Source of the DNA: Novipirellula aureliae
GTDB taxonomy: Bacteria > Planctomycetota > Planctomycetia > Pirellulales > Pirellulaceae
Assembly (NCBI RefSeq): GCF_007860185.1
Contig: NZ_SJPY01000007.1
Span: 124,001 to 188,000 of the forward strand
Direction of reading: 5' to 3'
Length of the DNA: 64,000 nt
Positions 9,473 through 18,719 of the stretch are shown in pieces. The stretch's first letter is position 1; the number at the start of each line of letters is the position of its first letter. The position numbers and the translations under genes are program-made. The notes beneath the pieces were generated by a model that did not search any database, had not been told where the DNA came from, and was given only the letters and a program-made list of their open reading frames with translations.

Positions 9473-11014
9473 CTACTTTTGCAGGGTGGTTAAGCGTTTT
9501 TCGATCGCTTCGATTGCTGCGTCTCGAACGGGACACGGTGGCAGATTCGCCATTTCATTGAGTAGCTGAAGCGACACACGGCTCTCCGCATTCGCCATGA
9601 CTTGACATGCCAAGACGCGAGCGTCTTGATGATCTTCGCGAGCAATTCGCTCGAAGGCATCACCTAACAAGTCGACGGTGGCCAAAGCATCTGCAGCCGA
9701 GATGGCTGCCAATCGTTTCTTTAACACGGGATGACGAAGCCCGTCACGAATTTTTCCAATCGCATCTCCGTCGACCATCATCACGATGCGTCCCATCGCT
9801 CGGCGGTGATCGACTGGTAAGCCTTGCAAACGCTCAAGCATCGGTTGGGCGTGCAAAGGTTCAAGGACGCGGCGAACCGCTCGTGCTAATCCCGTATTAC
9901 TTCGATCAAGGAGATGGATCAAACGTTCAAGTAGGTCACTATCTGGATCGGAATCAATGGAAGCTCGATCTCCCGATGAGAGAATAATTGCCGCTCGCAG
10001 CCAAGTTTTTGCGGAAGGAACAGCGCAGCGATTGAGACCAGCGATCACCGCTGCGTCACATCCAGGACCGCCGAGTTCGACCGCCGCGACGAGCAAACGC
10101 AGGTATCCCAGCAGGTTCGTATGCGTTCGGTTGTAAACGTGAACCGCTGCCGCACGATGATCGGGACTGACTCGATCCATCAATGCCGCTCCGCCAACGC
10201 AGCAACGGGGCATTCCCATTTCTTGCAAATTTCTGAGCACGATCGACGCGGGATCCCGGCCAATCGTTCGCAGCAGCGCATCACGATAGATTTCGTCATC
10301 ACGCTGAGCCATGATTTTAAAAATATAGGATGGAACATTCCGCTTGCGGATAAATCCCGTTAGCAATTCAACGATCGCAACTCGCTCGGTCGTTTGCAGC
10401 CTTTCGCCAATCAACTTGGCACTGGTAGATTTTGCTGATATCAGGTCTCTCAACTCAGCATCGTCCCAGGTACATAGAGTCAAGAACGCATCGACCAATT
10501 CGGCGTTTCGGTGCTTATCGTACCGCTTACATGAATCGGCAAGCGCCGCGACCAAGGCTGGGCGAATCTTTGAATTCATGCGTCCCACTCGCGCTTCGCG
10601 TCCGAGTTGATGGACCAATTCCAGTAGCGTTTTACTGGCGGATTCGCGAATAAGTTCCGATGGATGCGTTTCAATAATCGGAACCAATAAGTGAACGACC
10701 GAATGGAGCCCTAGCGACTCGGTCGCTGAAATGGCCAAAGGCAAGTCCTTTCCCCGCCCCTTGAGCGCCCGCTCAACGGCCGGTTCCAACCATTGCTTTC
10801 GCTTGCGGAGGATCCTGCGACAATCCAAATCCAACGAATCCCAGGCCGCCAACACAGCCTCGCAACAGCGTTTTTCTTGACGCTCGAGCAATGCACCCAT
10901 TACGGATACGCGAATGACAGCATCCGAATCCGTTATCATCGATAGGAGCAAGTCCACCGCGGCCGTGTTGCTCGACTGAGCCAGACATTGGAAAGAGGGC
11001 GAAAGAACTTGCAT
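9473..11014 (-). CDS. HEAT-repeat-like helical protein
   Basis: Protein of 513 residues with no signal peptide and no membrane segment. It is made of repeating helix pairs with the look of HEAT/ARM repeats, for example near residues 20-50 (LLLSMITDSDAVIRVSVMGA) and in the C-terminal third (RLAAISAADALATVDLLGDA). Such solenoids bind other proteins; no enzyme motif is seen. The ATG at 11014 fits the start of the helical repeats. The gene may be co-transcribed with the small membrane protein downstream. Function unknown. Confidence 0.7.
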   Translation of the reverse strand: MQVLSPSFQCLAQSSNTAAVDLLLSMITDSDAVIRVSVMGALLERQEKRCCEAVLAAWDSLDLDCRRILRKRKQWLEPAVERALKGRGKDLPLAISATESLGLHSVVHLLVPIIETHPSELIRESASKTLLELVHQLGREARVGRMNSKIRPALVAALADSCKRYDKHRNAELVDAFLTLCTWDDAELRDLISAKSTSAKLIGERLQTTERVAIVELLTGFIRKRNVPSYIFKIMAQRDDEIYRDALLRTIGRDPASIVLRNLQEMGMPRCCVGGAALMDRVSPDHRAAAVHVYNRTHTNLLGYLRLLVAAVELGGPGCDAAVIAGLNRCAVPSAKTWLRAAIILSSGDRASIDSDPDSDLLERLIHLLDRSNTGLARAVRRVLEPLHAQPMLERLQGLPVDHRRAMGRIVMMVDGDAIGKIRDGLRHPVLKKRLAAISAADALATVDLLGDAFERIAREDHQDARVLACQVMANAESRVSLQLLNEMANLPPCPVRDAAIEAIEKRLTTLQK

Positions 11015-11220
11015 GAAGCCGTTCCAAAAAGAACAGAGAAAACAGACACTTATTTGAAAGGACGAGGAAAACTTAGCTCACATACGAACACAATTCCGAG
11101 CTTGCTTTTCGGATTCCGGAGCCGATGCCATACGTCCCCCCCCTGAAAACCAGCACAACCGGACTCATTCGCACAATGCGAATGCTTTTTCACCACTTGA
11201 TTTTAAACTTGGCAACACAG

Positions 11221-11691
11221 TGGCTGGGGCATCTTGCCACCGTAAGCTGCGGCTGGAAGCCACTGCCACGAAAAACACAGTGGCTGGGGCATCTTGCCCC
11301 AGCAAGCTGCGGCTGGAAGCCACTGCCACGAAAAACACAGTGGCTGGGGCATCTTGACCCAGCAAGCTGCGGCTGGAAGCCACTGCCACGAAAAACACAG
11401 TGGCTGGGGCATCTTGACCCAGCAAGCTGCGGCTGGAAGCCACTGCCACGAAAAACACAGTGGCTGGGGCATCTTGCCCCAGCAAGCTGCGGCTGGAAGC
11501 CACTGCCACGAAAACACAGTGGCTGGGGCATCTTGCCCCAGCAAGCTGCGGCTGGAAGCCACTGCCACGAAAACACAGTGGCTGGGGCATCTTGCCCCAG
11601 CAAGCTGCGGCTGGAAGCCACTGCCACGAAAAACACAGTGGCTGGGGCATCTTGCCCCAGCAAGCTGCGGCTGGAAGCCACAGCCACGAAA
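11221..11691. repeat. Eight-copy 60-bp tandem repeat with nested hairpins
   Basis: Units begin with TGGCTGGGGC at 11221, 11281, 11341, 11401, 11461, 11520, 11579 and 11639, seven near-identical and the last diverging at its end. Each unit contains the hairpin CTGGGGC-ATCTT-GCCCCAG and a second palindrome with core GGCTGGAAGCC. Units 1, 3 and 4 have point changes in the GCCCCAG arm. A degenerate solo copy lies at 31962-32012. All six frames across it are open because the unit length is a multiple of three and stop-poor; I do not regard these frames as genes. Confidence 0.9.
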
Positions 11692-12116
11692 GATGCTTAC
11701 CCTCGTTCTCCGTTGTGACAAAACACGAGTGCTCGGTCGAACAGATGCTCGCCGCTTTCAAAAGATTCTTAACGTCGTTAAGCTAATGCCCAGCGGCTAA
11801 TCCTAACATCGAATTTCGTTGAAGCACTCGCATAGAGCGTAAGTTTTTTGATGTTGCGTTTTGGCTTCGACGGCACGATGGGCATCGACTGCGGGGAGGC
11901 TTCAGAACTCCGAGGGAAGCAGCCCCGGGGTTACGGTGAACGTTTCGCTGTTCATCCTAATTGGAATGACAGGAACATCAGGCCGAAACCTGTCACCCCT
12001 CTCGGCACTTGGAACACTGGCTTGTTTCGTTCGTCGAACGATTGCTTTGGGGCTCGTGCTGACATCGCTACGCAACTATTGACCACCTTATCCCTTCACC
12101 CAAGTTATCCGTGTCC
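11692..12116. other. Gap without a convincing gene
   Basis: About 425 bp between the tandem repeat and the Nudix gene. Open frames of 73 and 121 codons exist on the plus strand, but they overlap each other in different frames, resemble no family I know and have no ribosome-binding site. Together with 11015-11220 upstream of the repeat this is a large non-coding island. Confidence 0.4.
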
Positions 12117-12725
12117 ATGCCTACTGAAGAACAAATTCTTGTCATTCCTGAATCATTCATTCTGTCGATCGGGACGATTGATGGCTTTGAATCGGATGTT
12201 GACCGATTCCTGAAGCCTATATTGGCCAGCGACCAATTGTCGTTCCGGCCGCGATCGGCAATGGAAATCGATCCGGGGTTCAAACAGTTGATTCCGTATG
12301 TCCTATTGGAGTGGACCGATCCCAATGGGATGATCAAGCTATTCACGTATACTCGTGGAGGTGGCGGGGGAGAAAAACGGCTACACGCCAAACGCAGCGT
12401 CGGTATCGGCGGTCATATCAGCGACGAGGATGCCGCCATGGGTGCCGACGCCTACACAACCGGAATGCACCGCGAAATTGCTGAAGAGATCCAGCTCAAA
12501 TCTTCGTACCACGAAACCACCGAAGGATTGCTTTATGATCCATCGAACGATGTCGGCAAGGTTCATCTCGGCGTGGTCCATCGCTTCGTACTCTCGACAC
12601 CTGACGTCAAGAGTAATGAAGCCGACTTAGCCGATGGCGGTTTCGTTAGCATTGACGAACTCAGAGCCGACATGGAACGTCTTGAAACGTGGAGTCAAAT
12701 CGCCATCCAAGCTTTGTACCGATAG
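12117..12725 (+). CDS. Nudix-type hydrolase
   Basis: About 202 residues. A Nudix box is visible around residues 97-125: GIGGHISDEDAAMG then MHREIAEEIQL, with the REIAEE helix supplying the metal-binding glutamates; the loop between GGH and the helix is longer than in the consensus. Nudix enzymes split nucleoside diphosphates linked to another group; the substrate cannot be told here. I prefer the ATG at 12117 to the GTG at 12111, six bases upstream. The gene stands alone between a repeat island and the convergent haem protein gene. Confidence 0.75.
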   Translation: MPTEEQILVIPESFILSIGTIDGFESDVDRFLKPILASDQLSFRPRSAMEIDPGFKQLIPYVLLEWTDPNGMIKLFTYTRGGGGGEKRLHAKRSVGIGGHISDEDAAMGADAYTTGMHREIAEEIQLKSSYHETTEGLLYDPSNDVGKVHLGVVHRFVLSTPDVKSNEADLADGGFVSIDELRADMERLETWSQIAIQALYR

Positions 12726-12808
12726 AAATCGTCAAAAGTCTTGGCGACGTTTGTCGCTCTGCTCTCCGAACGGAGCGACACGGTGGTGAAGTCGTCTTGC
12801 GGCCTCCA

Positions 12809-15800
12809 TTACTTCCGGGTGGTTGACCCCTTGGCGGCAACTTCCGATGTAGGAACGACGCCGAGAAAGCTCATCAAGTCGCTAATTTCTTGAGTGCTCA
12901 ACTCGTCGAGTAACCCGGTCGGCATAATACTCGAGTTGCTTGGCAACACTTGATCGACTTGCCGTTCTTCGGCTCGAGCGACTCGATTGTTGCTGTCACG
13001 GATAAGCACGGTGCCATCTGCATCGGTCGTCACGATTCCGATGTAAGAGCTTCCATCAAGCATCTTTACTTTCTTGCTTGAGAATTTCTCAGGCACCAGA
13101 TGTCCGGGATACAAGATCGATTCGACGATCTCACGTTTGGTATAACGCCGCCCAATCGCGGTCAAATTTGGGCCAATTGAATTGCCTTCGCGTCCACTGC
13201 GGTGGCACTGGCTACAGTTTGCTTTGTTAAAGATCGCAAGACCATTGGTCGGATCCCCTTGGCGACCACGATCACTTTCCAGGTAGGCAACCAAGTGGTC
13301 CAAGTCCCAGCGAGATTCGTCGGTGTTGGGAAGATCCGCAACCGGGCGATCGGGATAGGTTTTCGCGTACCACTTTTGCCAAGGAGCCATCGATATTTTG
13401 GCATCACTCGGTCGCTGCAGACCGGTCCAATGCTCAAGCAATTGTTCAACACCTTCAAACGACTTGCCGTTTGCTTCGGCGCGGAGACCTAGCAGAATCA
13501 GCTGCCGAATCGCCATCGGATCATCCGTTGCAATGGAAACCGTCTTGAGGGCCTTCACCACCTCGTCGGCTGCATCACCCTCAAGAATGTTTAGGCTGCG
13601 AACTAAATAATCCCAATTCTCGCCGTCGGGTTGCTGCGCCAAAGCCATTGCAATAATCTGCCGACGTTCTGGTTCACTTCGCCAACCCGATCGCAAGTAT
13701 TCGGCGGACGTCTTCTCGGTCGATGTCGACAACATAGCCGTGATACCTGTTCGGAGTCGCCGTTCCACGTCGCTATTGGTTGGGTCGTCGACGAGTTTTT
13801 CGTCCAACTCAATCAACAACGCTGCGGTATCAGCATCGACAGGACGAGGTAACTTGTAGATGGCAGCCAAGGCAGCATTTCGCCAAACGGACCCTTGCTC
13901 CAAAATCGCTCGCACATCGTCATCGGACAATGACTTCGCAAAATCGCGAGTCACATCGGCCAAGTACAACGGTAACGCACCTTCGGCAGACGCATTCGCC
14001 GTGTTCTCGTAATACTTCAAAATTCGGAAACGCTGTTCCGCGTTCCAGTCGTTTTCAAAAAATTGCAAACACATCGCCACCAGAGACCGGTCAGCAACCG
14101 ATGCATCGGACTCAATGAAGTCGAGTGCCCGATCGGCGAGTTGGTTGGCTTGCAAGTAGGCTGCCAAACGAATCAATTGATGGTTCATCCGGTTTTCACC
14201 TGCAGGAAACTCTTCGGCGATTTGAGACGCCAAAGGTTTGACCTTGGCGGGATCAATCTTGCCACGATGCAAAGCGACTTGGCAAACGCGAAGCGTATCG
14301 ACAAAGTCAGCGTCGCTCAAAAAGTCGGTCATCATTTCACTGGTTTTCGCCAGCACCAACATCGCGTTAGCTTCGGTGGGGTCGGCATTCATCAACGCCA
14401 ACATGCCTTGTAAAGCAATTCGCGTGTCGTTGGTTCGTAGCACCTCATCACGCCAAAGGTGCAGATGCATCCGCTCGAGGACTCGTCGAGCAGTAAACGA
14501 CAAGATCCGATCGTCGGATGAGAGCAGTTCCAATACTGGATCGACGCTATCGGGAACATTGCCACTGCGTAACATTGCTTCGCATACCGCCCGCTGAACC
14601 TTGGGGTCTTGGTCAGTCAACATCTCGGTCAACCGTTGCGCGGTATTGGGACCTGGGTGAATCCCCATCGCGATTGCGGCTCTCGCTCGCACGGCCTCGT
14701 TCGCAGCACGGCTAAGCTCATGCAGCAATTCCTCGCTAGGAACCGGTCCAAACAATTCCATTAAGTCGAGTGCGCGGGTACGGTAATGAGGCGGGTTATC
14801 GTCACTATACGCAACGCCGGCAACCAATTGTCCCCATTGATCGCCAAGTTCTCGTTTAATCGATGCCACCTCTTGCCGTGTCCAAGCCGAACCGACTTGT
14901 GGTTGGCGAACGGCTGCCGCGATACCGGTGCCGAGATTTTTCATTCGATCGGGGATCTCGCCCTTGTAAACGACCCGGTAAACGCCGCCCGAGGTACCGC
15001 GGCCACCGGTACTAAAGTACAACGCTCCATCGGGGCCGACTTCCATATCCGTGACATTCAGTGGTTGTCCCTTTAAAAACACTTCACTGTCGGCAATGAA
15101 TCCGGCACCACGTTCTTTTAGCCGTACATTCAAGATACGGCCATTTGCCCAATCGGCAAAGAACATGGTGTTTTGGTAGCGGACCGGAAACATGTAATGG
15201 TCATAGCAAGCCGCTCCCGTTGGACTACCACGACCGGTGTCGAGCAAGTTCGGCAATCGATCGAAATAGTGTTCGGGCCACTTCGACCATCCACCACGCC
15301 ACCCAAACTCAGCACCTTCCGTAACGTCAAAGATGGCGGTCGGACGATACCATGGCGTGCCGATATCCGATTCCATATCGGAATCGTGGATCATCAATCG
15401 GCCCGACGAATGAAACGCCAAATCGTAAGCATTGCGAATACCACCTGCGACCCGCTCGACGACGGATCCATCGATGTCGGTACGGATGATCGTACCGCCT
15501 GGTGCTTTGGCATTCGCTTCTTGACCCGTTGGATCGTCGTATCGAGGCAGTAGGTCGCCCTCATAAAAATCGCGGTAGGTTTCCGCTGGACCGCTCTTGC
15601 CCATCGCTTCGACTTGGTTGCCCAAGACGACGTAGATCATGCCATCGGGACCGAGCGTTAAACCGTGGGGACCATACTCACCTGCATTCCCTTTGAACTT
15701 CACGATCGCTTTGACTTTTTCGAGCGATCCGTTACGGTCGTTATCCGATAGACGATACAAGGCCAACCCTTCGGGGCCTTCACCCGTCACAAAGACCTCG

Positions 15801-16612
15801 CCATTGAGCGCCAAAATTCCTTGGCATGATTTAACCTTATCACAATACGTCTTGACTTTCTCAGGAACGCCATCTTCGTCGCGATCAAAGACCAGAAGTA
15901 GTGGCCCGTTCTCTTGCGACAAGATGATATGCCCAAATTCGTTGAACGCCATTGCTATCACAGAGCCAATCTGCTCGTCTTTCAAGACACGTTGGACACC
16001 GAATCCCTTTTGGATTTGGAATCGTTCGCGTTGGTCCGTCTGCGTTGCCACTTCCACATTCTCGTCAACATCCCAAGGAGCGGTATCGCCCAACACACCA
16101 AACGATGACGCAGTGCCCCACAAATGATCGTTGTAGAGCGACGTTTGCCACATCGAATCCTCTTCATTGCTTACTTTCCAAGAGGGATCGCTGCTGAAGG
16201 TGTACCATTGGTCGCTGCCGTCGGGTAACACCGAGACACGGGCTACCAAGGCGGCTTTGTTGCCGTGGGTATTGCGAACGCGAACGGCGACGGTGTTTCG
16301 TCCAATTGCCAAATAATCGGTAATGTCGTAATCGTCCATTTGCCGCGATGATTGACCCGACCCAATTTGGTTTCCGTTGACATACAGTTCGTATTCATCG
16401 TCGGCGGCAATTTCGATATGCCCTTCCGCGCGAACTTTTAGGTTAAGCGGCTTTCGAAAGAAGCACGTTTCGCCAACGGGGATTTCAGTCTGAGGCGTTG
16501 TATTGGCTCCCCAAATCCATTGGGCTTCATCCGCCGAGACGGCTGAAACCAGAGGACCGAAAAGCAAGCCGAGAAACGCCAGCGTTAAACATTTGATCGA
16601 CGTCGATCGCAT
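12809..16612 (-). CDS. Large secreted PVC-type CxxCH haem protein with propeller and HEAT domains
   Basis: About 1267 residues with a Sec signal peptide (MRSTSIKCLTLAFLGLLFGP, cleavage near VSA). Order of domains: an N-terminal beta-sandwich that looks carbohydrate-binding (ELYVNGNQIGSG, then TVAVRVRNTHG); a six-bladed propeller of the PVC membrane-bound dehydrogenase type (ALNGEVFVTGEGPEGLALYR, GPHGLTLGPDGMIYVVLGN); HEAT repeats in the middle; and a C-terminal cytochrome c-like domain with NCSQCHRSGREGNSIGPNL as haem site and Met ligand candidates after it. Such proteins are expanded in planctomycetes and are thought to oxidise sugars or other substrates in the periplasm. I start at the ATG at 16612; the frame continues 63 bp upstream without a signal-like sequence. 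Confidence 0.9.
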   Translation of the reverse strand: MRSTSIKCLTLAFLGLLFGPLVSAVSADEAQWIWGANTTPQTEIPVGETCFFRKPLNLKVRAEGHIEIAADDEYELYVNGNQIGSGQSSRQMDDYDITDYLAIGRNTVAVRVRNTHGNKAALVARVSVLPDGSDQWYTFSSDPSWKVSNEEDSMWQTSLYNDHLWGTASSFGVLGDTAPWDVDENVEVATQTDQRERFQIQKGFGVQRVLKDEQIGSVIAMAFNEFGHIILSQENGPLLLVFDRDEDGVPEKVKTYCDKVKSCQGILALNGEVFVTGEGPEGLALYRLSDNDRNGSLEKVKAIVKFKGNAGEYGPHGLTLGPDGMIYVVLGNQVEAMGKSGPAETYRDFYEGDLLPRYDDPTGQEANAKAPGGTIIRTDIDGSVVERVAGGIRNAYDLAFHSSGRLMIHDSDMESDIGTPWYRPTAIFDVTEGAEFGWRGGWSKWPEHYFDRLPNLLDTGRGSPTGAACYDHYMFPVRYQNTMFFADWANGRILNVRLKERGAGFIADSEVFLKGQPLNVTDMEVGPDGALYFSTGGRGTSGGVYRVVYKGEIPDRMKNLGTGIAAAVRQPQVGSAWTRQEVASIKRELGDQWGQLVAGVAYSDDNPPHYRTRALDLMELFGPVPSEELLHELSRAANEAVRARAAIAMGIHPGPNTAQRLTEMLTDQDPKVQRAVCEAMLRSGNVPDSVDPVLELLSSDDRILSFTARRVLERMHLHLWRDEVLRTNDTRIALQGMLALMNADPTEANAMLVLAKTSEMMTDFLSDADFVDTLRVCQVALHRGKIDPAKVKPLASQIAEEFPAGENRMNHQLIRLAAYLQANQLADRALDFIESDASVADRSLVAMCLQFFENDWNAEQRFRILKYYENTANASAEGALPLYLADVTRDFAKSLSDDDVRAILEQGSVWRNAALAAIYKLPRPVDADTAALLIELDEKLVDDPTNSDVERRLRTGITAMLSTSTEKTSAEYLRSGWRSEPERRQIIAMALAQQPDGENWDYLVRSLNILEGDAADEVVKALKTVSIATDDPMAIRQLILLGLRAEANGKSFEGVEQLLEHWTGLQRPSDAKISMAPWQKWYAKTYPDRPVADLPNTDESRWDLDHLVAYLESDRGRQGDPTNGLAIFNKANCSQCHRSGREGNSIGPNLTAIGRRYTKREIVESILYPGHLVPEKFSSKKVKMLDGSSYIGIVTTDADGTVLIRDSNNRVARAEERQVDQVLPSNSSIMPTGLLDELSTQEISDLMSFLGVVPTSEVAAKGSTTRK

Positions 16613-16886
16613 GTTGGTACACAGCAACAGAGATAAAGAAGGGGCATTGAAGCCGCCGCAAGGATAGCCTTCCATGGCAAATTCATCGGTTTTTACGAGG
16701 GACGGTCGGGTAACATCTACCGAAAACAGTTGGCAGGGTAGAAGGGTTTAATTCTCAACGCAATAGCGATTTTTTATTCATTTCAGCAGCTCAGCAGCCC
16801 GGACGCACCCTCAAAAAGCTCCGCGACACGCTGCTTCCGATACGGATGTCTGGGCAGGTTCGCGTTGACGATGAATCGCACCTTCA

Positions 16887-16937
16887 ACCCTACCGCCAAG
16901 CCAACCCTACCGCCAAGCCAATCCTACCGCCAAGCTC
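16887..16937. repeat. Three 17-bp tandem copies
   Basis: ACCCTACCGCCAAGCCA is repeated exactly at 16887 and 16904 and with three changes at 16921. It lies in the 830-bp gap between the haem protein gene and kdsA, which has no convincing gene. Confidence 0.7.
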
Positions 16938-17013
16938 AAATCACTGCTGGTGATGCCCCCTGAAAACGAAGTCGTGGAGTTCAAGCCTGCGAAGAATCCA
17001 TCGTTTTTTTCCG

Positions 17014-17096
17014 CCACGAATTACACGAATTACACGAATCCGTTTTCTATCATTCGCGTCATTTCGTGCGATTCGTGCGATTCGTGCGATTCGTGG
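17014..17096. repeat. Interspersed CCACGAATTACACGAATT-type inverted element
   Basis: Left arm: three near-copies of a 9-bp unit (CACGAATTA) starting CCACGAATT. Right arm: four copies of a 9-bp unit (GATTCGTGC) ending ATTCGTGG. The arms are reverse complements of each other, so the 83-bp element can fold on itself. Elements of this type, with repeating ATTCGTG blocks, occur in several bacterial phyla. Nearby, at 17148-17180, the phrase TGGCTTCGCGAAAT is also repeated twice. Confidence 0.7.
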
Positions 17097-17439
17097 CCAA
17101 AACGTTTGTTGATGAATGGAATAAAAACAACAGAATCTGCTATTTTCTGGCTTCGCGAAATTTTTTGGCTTCGCGAAATCGAAATATCGTCCGCCAGCAC
17201 AGCTATCCGCCTGACTTGCAACTTTTGGCAACGGAAACGGTTCGGAAGCAAGCTGAAACGATTGCGGATGAACGGCAGACACCTTGATAACCCCGAAATG
17301 ATAATCCCGAAATTTAACGAGCCGAGAAAGCGATGAACGCTATTTTGCACTTCCGCCGATCGGCTTGTTTTCGAAGTGTTTTCCTGATTAAATGGCCTTC
17401 TGAGCCACCCCCGCAGCACTCCGAAATCAACAAACGTGC

Positions 17440-18300
17440 ATGAATCAATCGACTCGAGATGACGAATCGCCCTCCATCACACCGGTCCGTGTGGCCGACT
17501 ACCGATGCGGTGGCTCCGAGCCACTGATGTTGATCGCGGGGCCTTGTGTGCTGCAAACCCAGGAATTGGCGTTTGAAATCGCCGACCTGCTAACCAAAAT
17601 CAACGAGCGAAAAGACGTAAACGTTGTCTTTAAAGCATCGTTCGACAAGGCGAATCGCACCAGTGTTGATGCTCGCCGCGGTCCAGGCATCGACGAGGGG
17701 CTGCGACTATTGGAACAGGTTCACCGTCACAGTGGTTTGCCGGTTACTACCGACGTGCATTTGCCGGAGCATTGCGACCCTGTGTCGCAGGTCTGTTCAC
17801 TGCTTCAAATTCCCGCTTTTTTGGCTCGGCAAACCGATTTGGTTGTCGCTGCCGCAAAAACGGGCAAGCCAGTGAATATAAAGAAAGGACAATTCATGGC
17901 TCCCGAAGACATGCGATTTGTCGTCGAGAAGGCTCGAGCCAGTGGTGATGGCGGCGTGATGCTTTGCGAACGCGGGACGTTTTTTGGCTACGGACGTCTA
18001 GTCAATGACATGCAGTCGCTTCCAATCATGCGTTCTTTTGGCGTTCCGGTCGTGTTCGATGCGACCCATAGCGTCCAGCGACCGGGTGGGCTCGGCGGTG
18101 CGACAGGCGGAAATCGCGAAATGGTTGAACCATTGGCCCGCGCTGCCGTATCAATGGGTACCGATGCGCTGTTTTTCGAAACTCACCCCGATCCCGACAC
18201 TTCTCCAAGTGATGGGGCCAACATGATTCCGCTGGCGGCCTTCGAATCGATGATCGACAAGCTGTTGCAGCTACACGCGACGGTCCGATCACTTGGGTGA
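17440..18300 (+). CDS. kdsA: 3-deoxy-8-phosphooctulonate (KDO-8-P) synthase
   Basis: Condenses phosphoenolpyruvate with arabinose 5-phosphate, the first committed step to KDO for lipopolysaccharide, which supports a Gram-negative-type outer membrane. 286 residues, normal. Motifs: [57 protein letters not shown] and [12 protein letters not shown]. Cys36 in AGPC marks the metal-dependent class of the family, where the E. coli-type enzyme has Asn. A palindromic array starts 48 bp after the stop codon. Confidence 0.95.
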   Translation: MNQSTRDDESPSITPVRVADYRCGGSEPLMLIAGPCVLQTQELAFEIADLLTKINERKDVNVVFKASFDKANRTSVDARRGPGIDEGLRLLEQVHRHSGLPVTTDVHLPEHCDPVSQVCSLLQIPAFLARQTDLVVAAAKTGKPVNIKKGQFMAPEDMRFVVEKARASGDGGVMLCERGTFFGYGRLVNDMQSLPIMRSFGVPVVFDATHSVQRPGGLGGATGGNREMVEPLARAAVSMGTDALFFETHPDPDTSPSDGANMIPLAAFESMIDKLLQLHATVRSLG

Positions 18301-18347
18301 GTGACACGGCCTGCGCTGTGAATCTCGCTGGAGAGCTACTCGGGATA

Positions 18348-18672
18348 GGATCTTTAACAAGATCCACTACGGATACGTGGATGGGATCTTTAGATAAGAT
18401 CCACTACGGATACGTGGATGGGATCTTTGACAAGATCCACTACGGATACGTGGATGGGATCTTTGATAAGATCCACTACGGATGCGTGGATAGGATCTTT
18501 GACAAGATCCACTACGGATACGTGGATGGGATCTTTGACAAGATCCACTACGGATACGTGGATTGGATCTTTAACAAGATCCACTACGGATACGTGGATG
18601 GGATCTTTGATAAGATCCACTACGGATACGTGGATGGGATCTTTGACAAGATCCACTACGGATACGTGCAGG
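18348..18672. repeat. Nine-copy 36-bp palindromic tandem array
   Basis: Units start with GGATCT at 18348, 18384, 18421, 18457, 18493, 18529, 18565, 18601 and 18637; the second is 37 bp, the others 36, the last diverges at its end. Each holds a palindrome GGATCTTTGACAAGATCC (7-bp stem) and a second inverted repeat ATCCAC/GTGGAT around TACGGATAC, so the DNA alternates between two hairpins. There are no unique spacers, so it is not CRISPR. The array lies just after kdsA and before the lipoprotein gene. Its unit length keeps frames open, which extends the lipoprotein frame artificially upstream. Confidence 0.9.
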
Positions 18673-18719
18673 AAATTACGAATACCGGCGTTCACGCTTT
18701 TTATTCTCACAGACTTACG

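Noticed and set aside
11125-11800. Several 165-198 codon frames on both strands across the 60-bp repeat
   Set aside because: All frames are open only because the unit length is a multiple of three and stop-free; frames overlap on both strands.
18348-18672. CRISPR array with 36-bp repeats
   Set aside because: Units abut directly, no unique spacers exist, and no cas genes are in the window.
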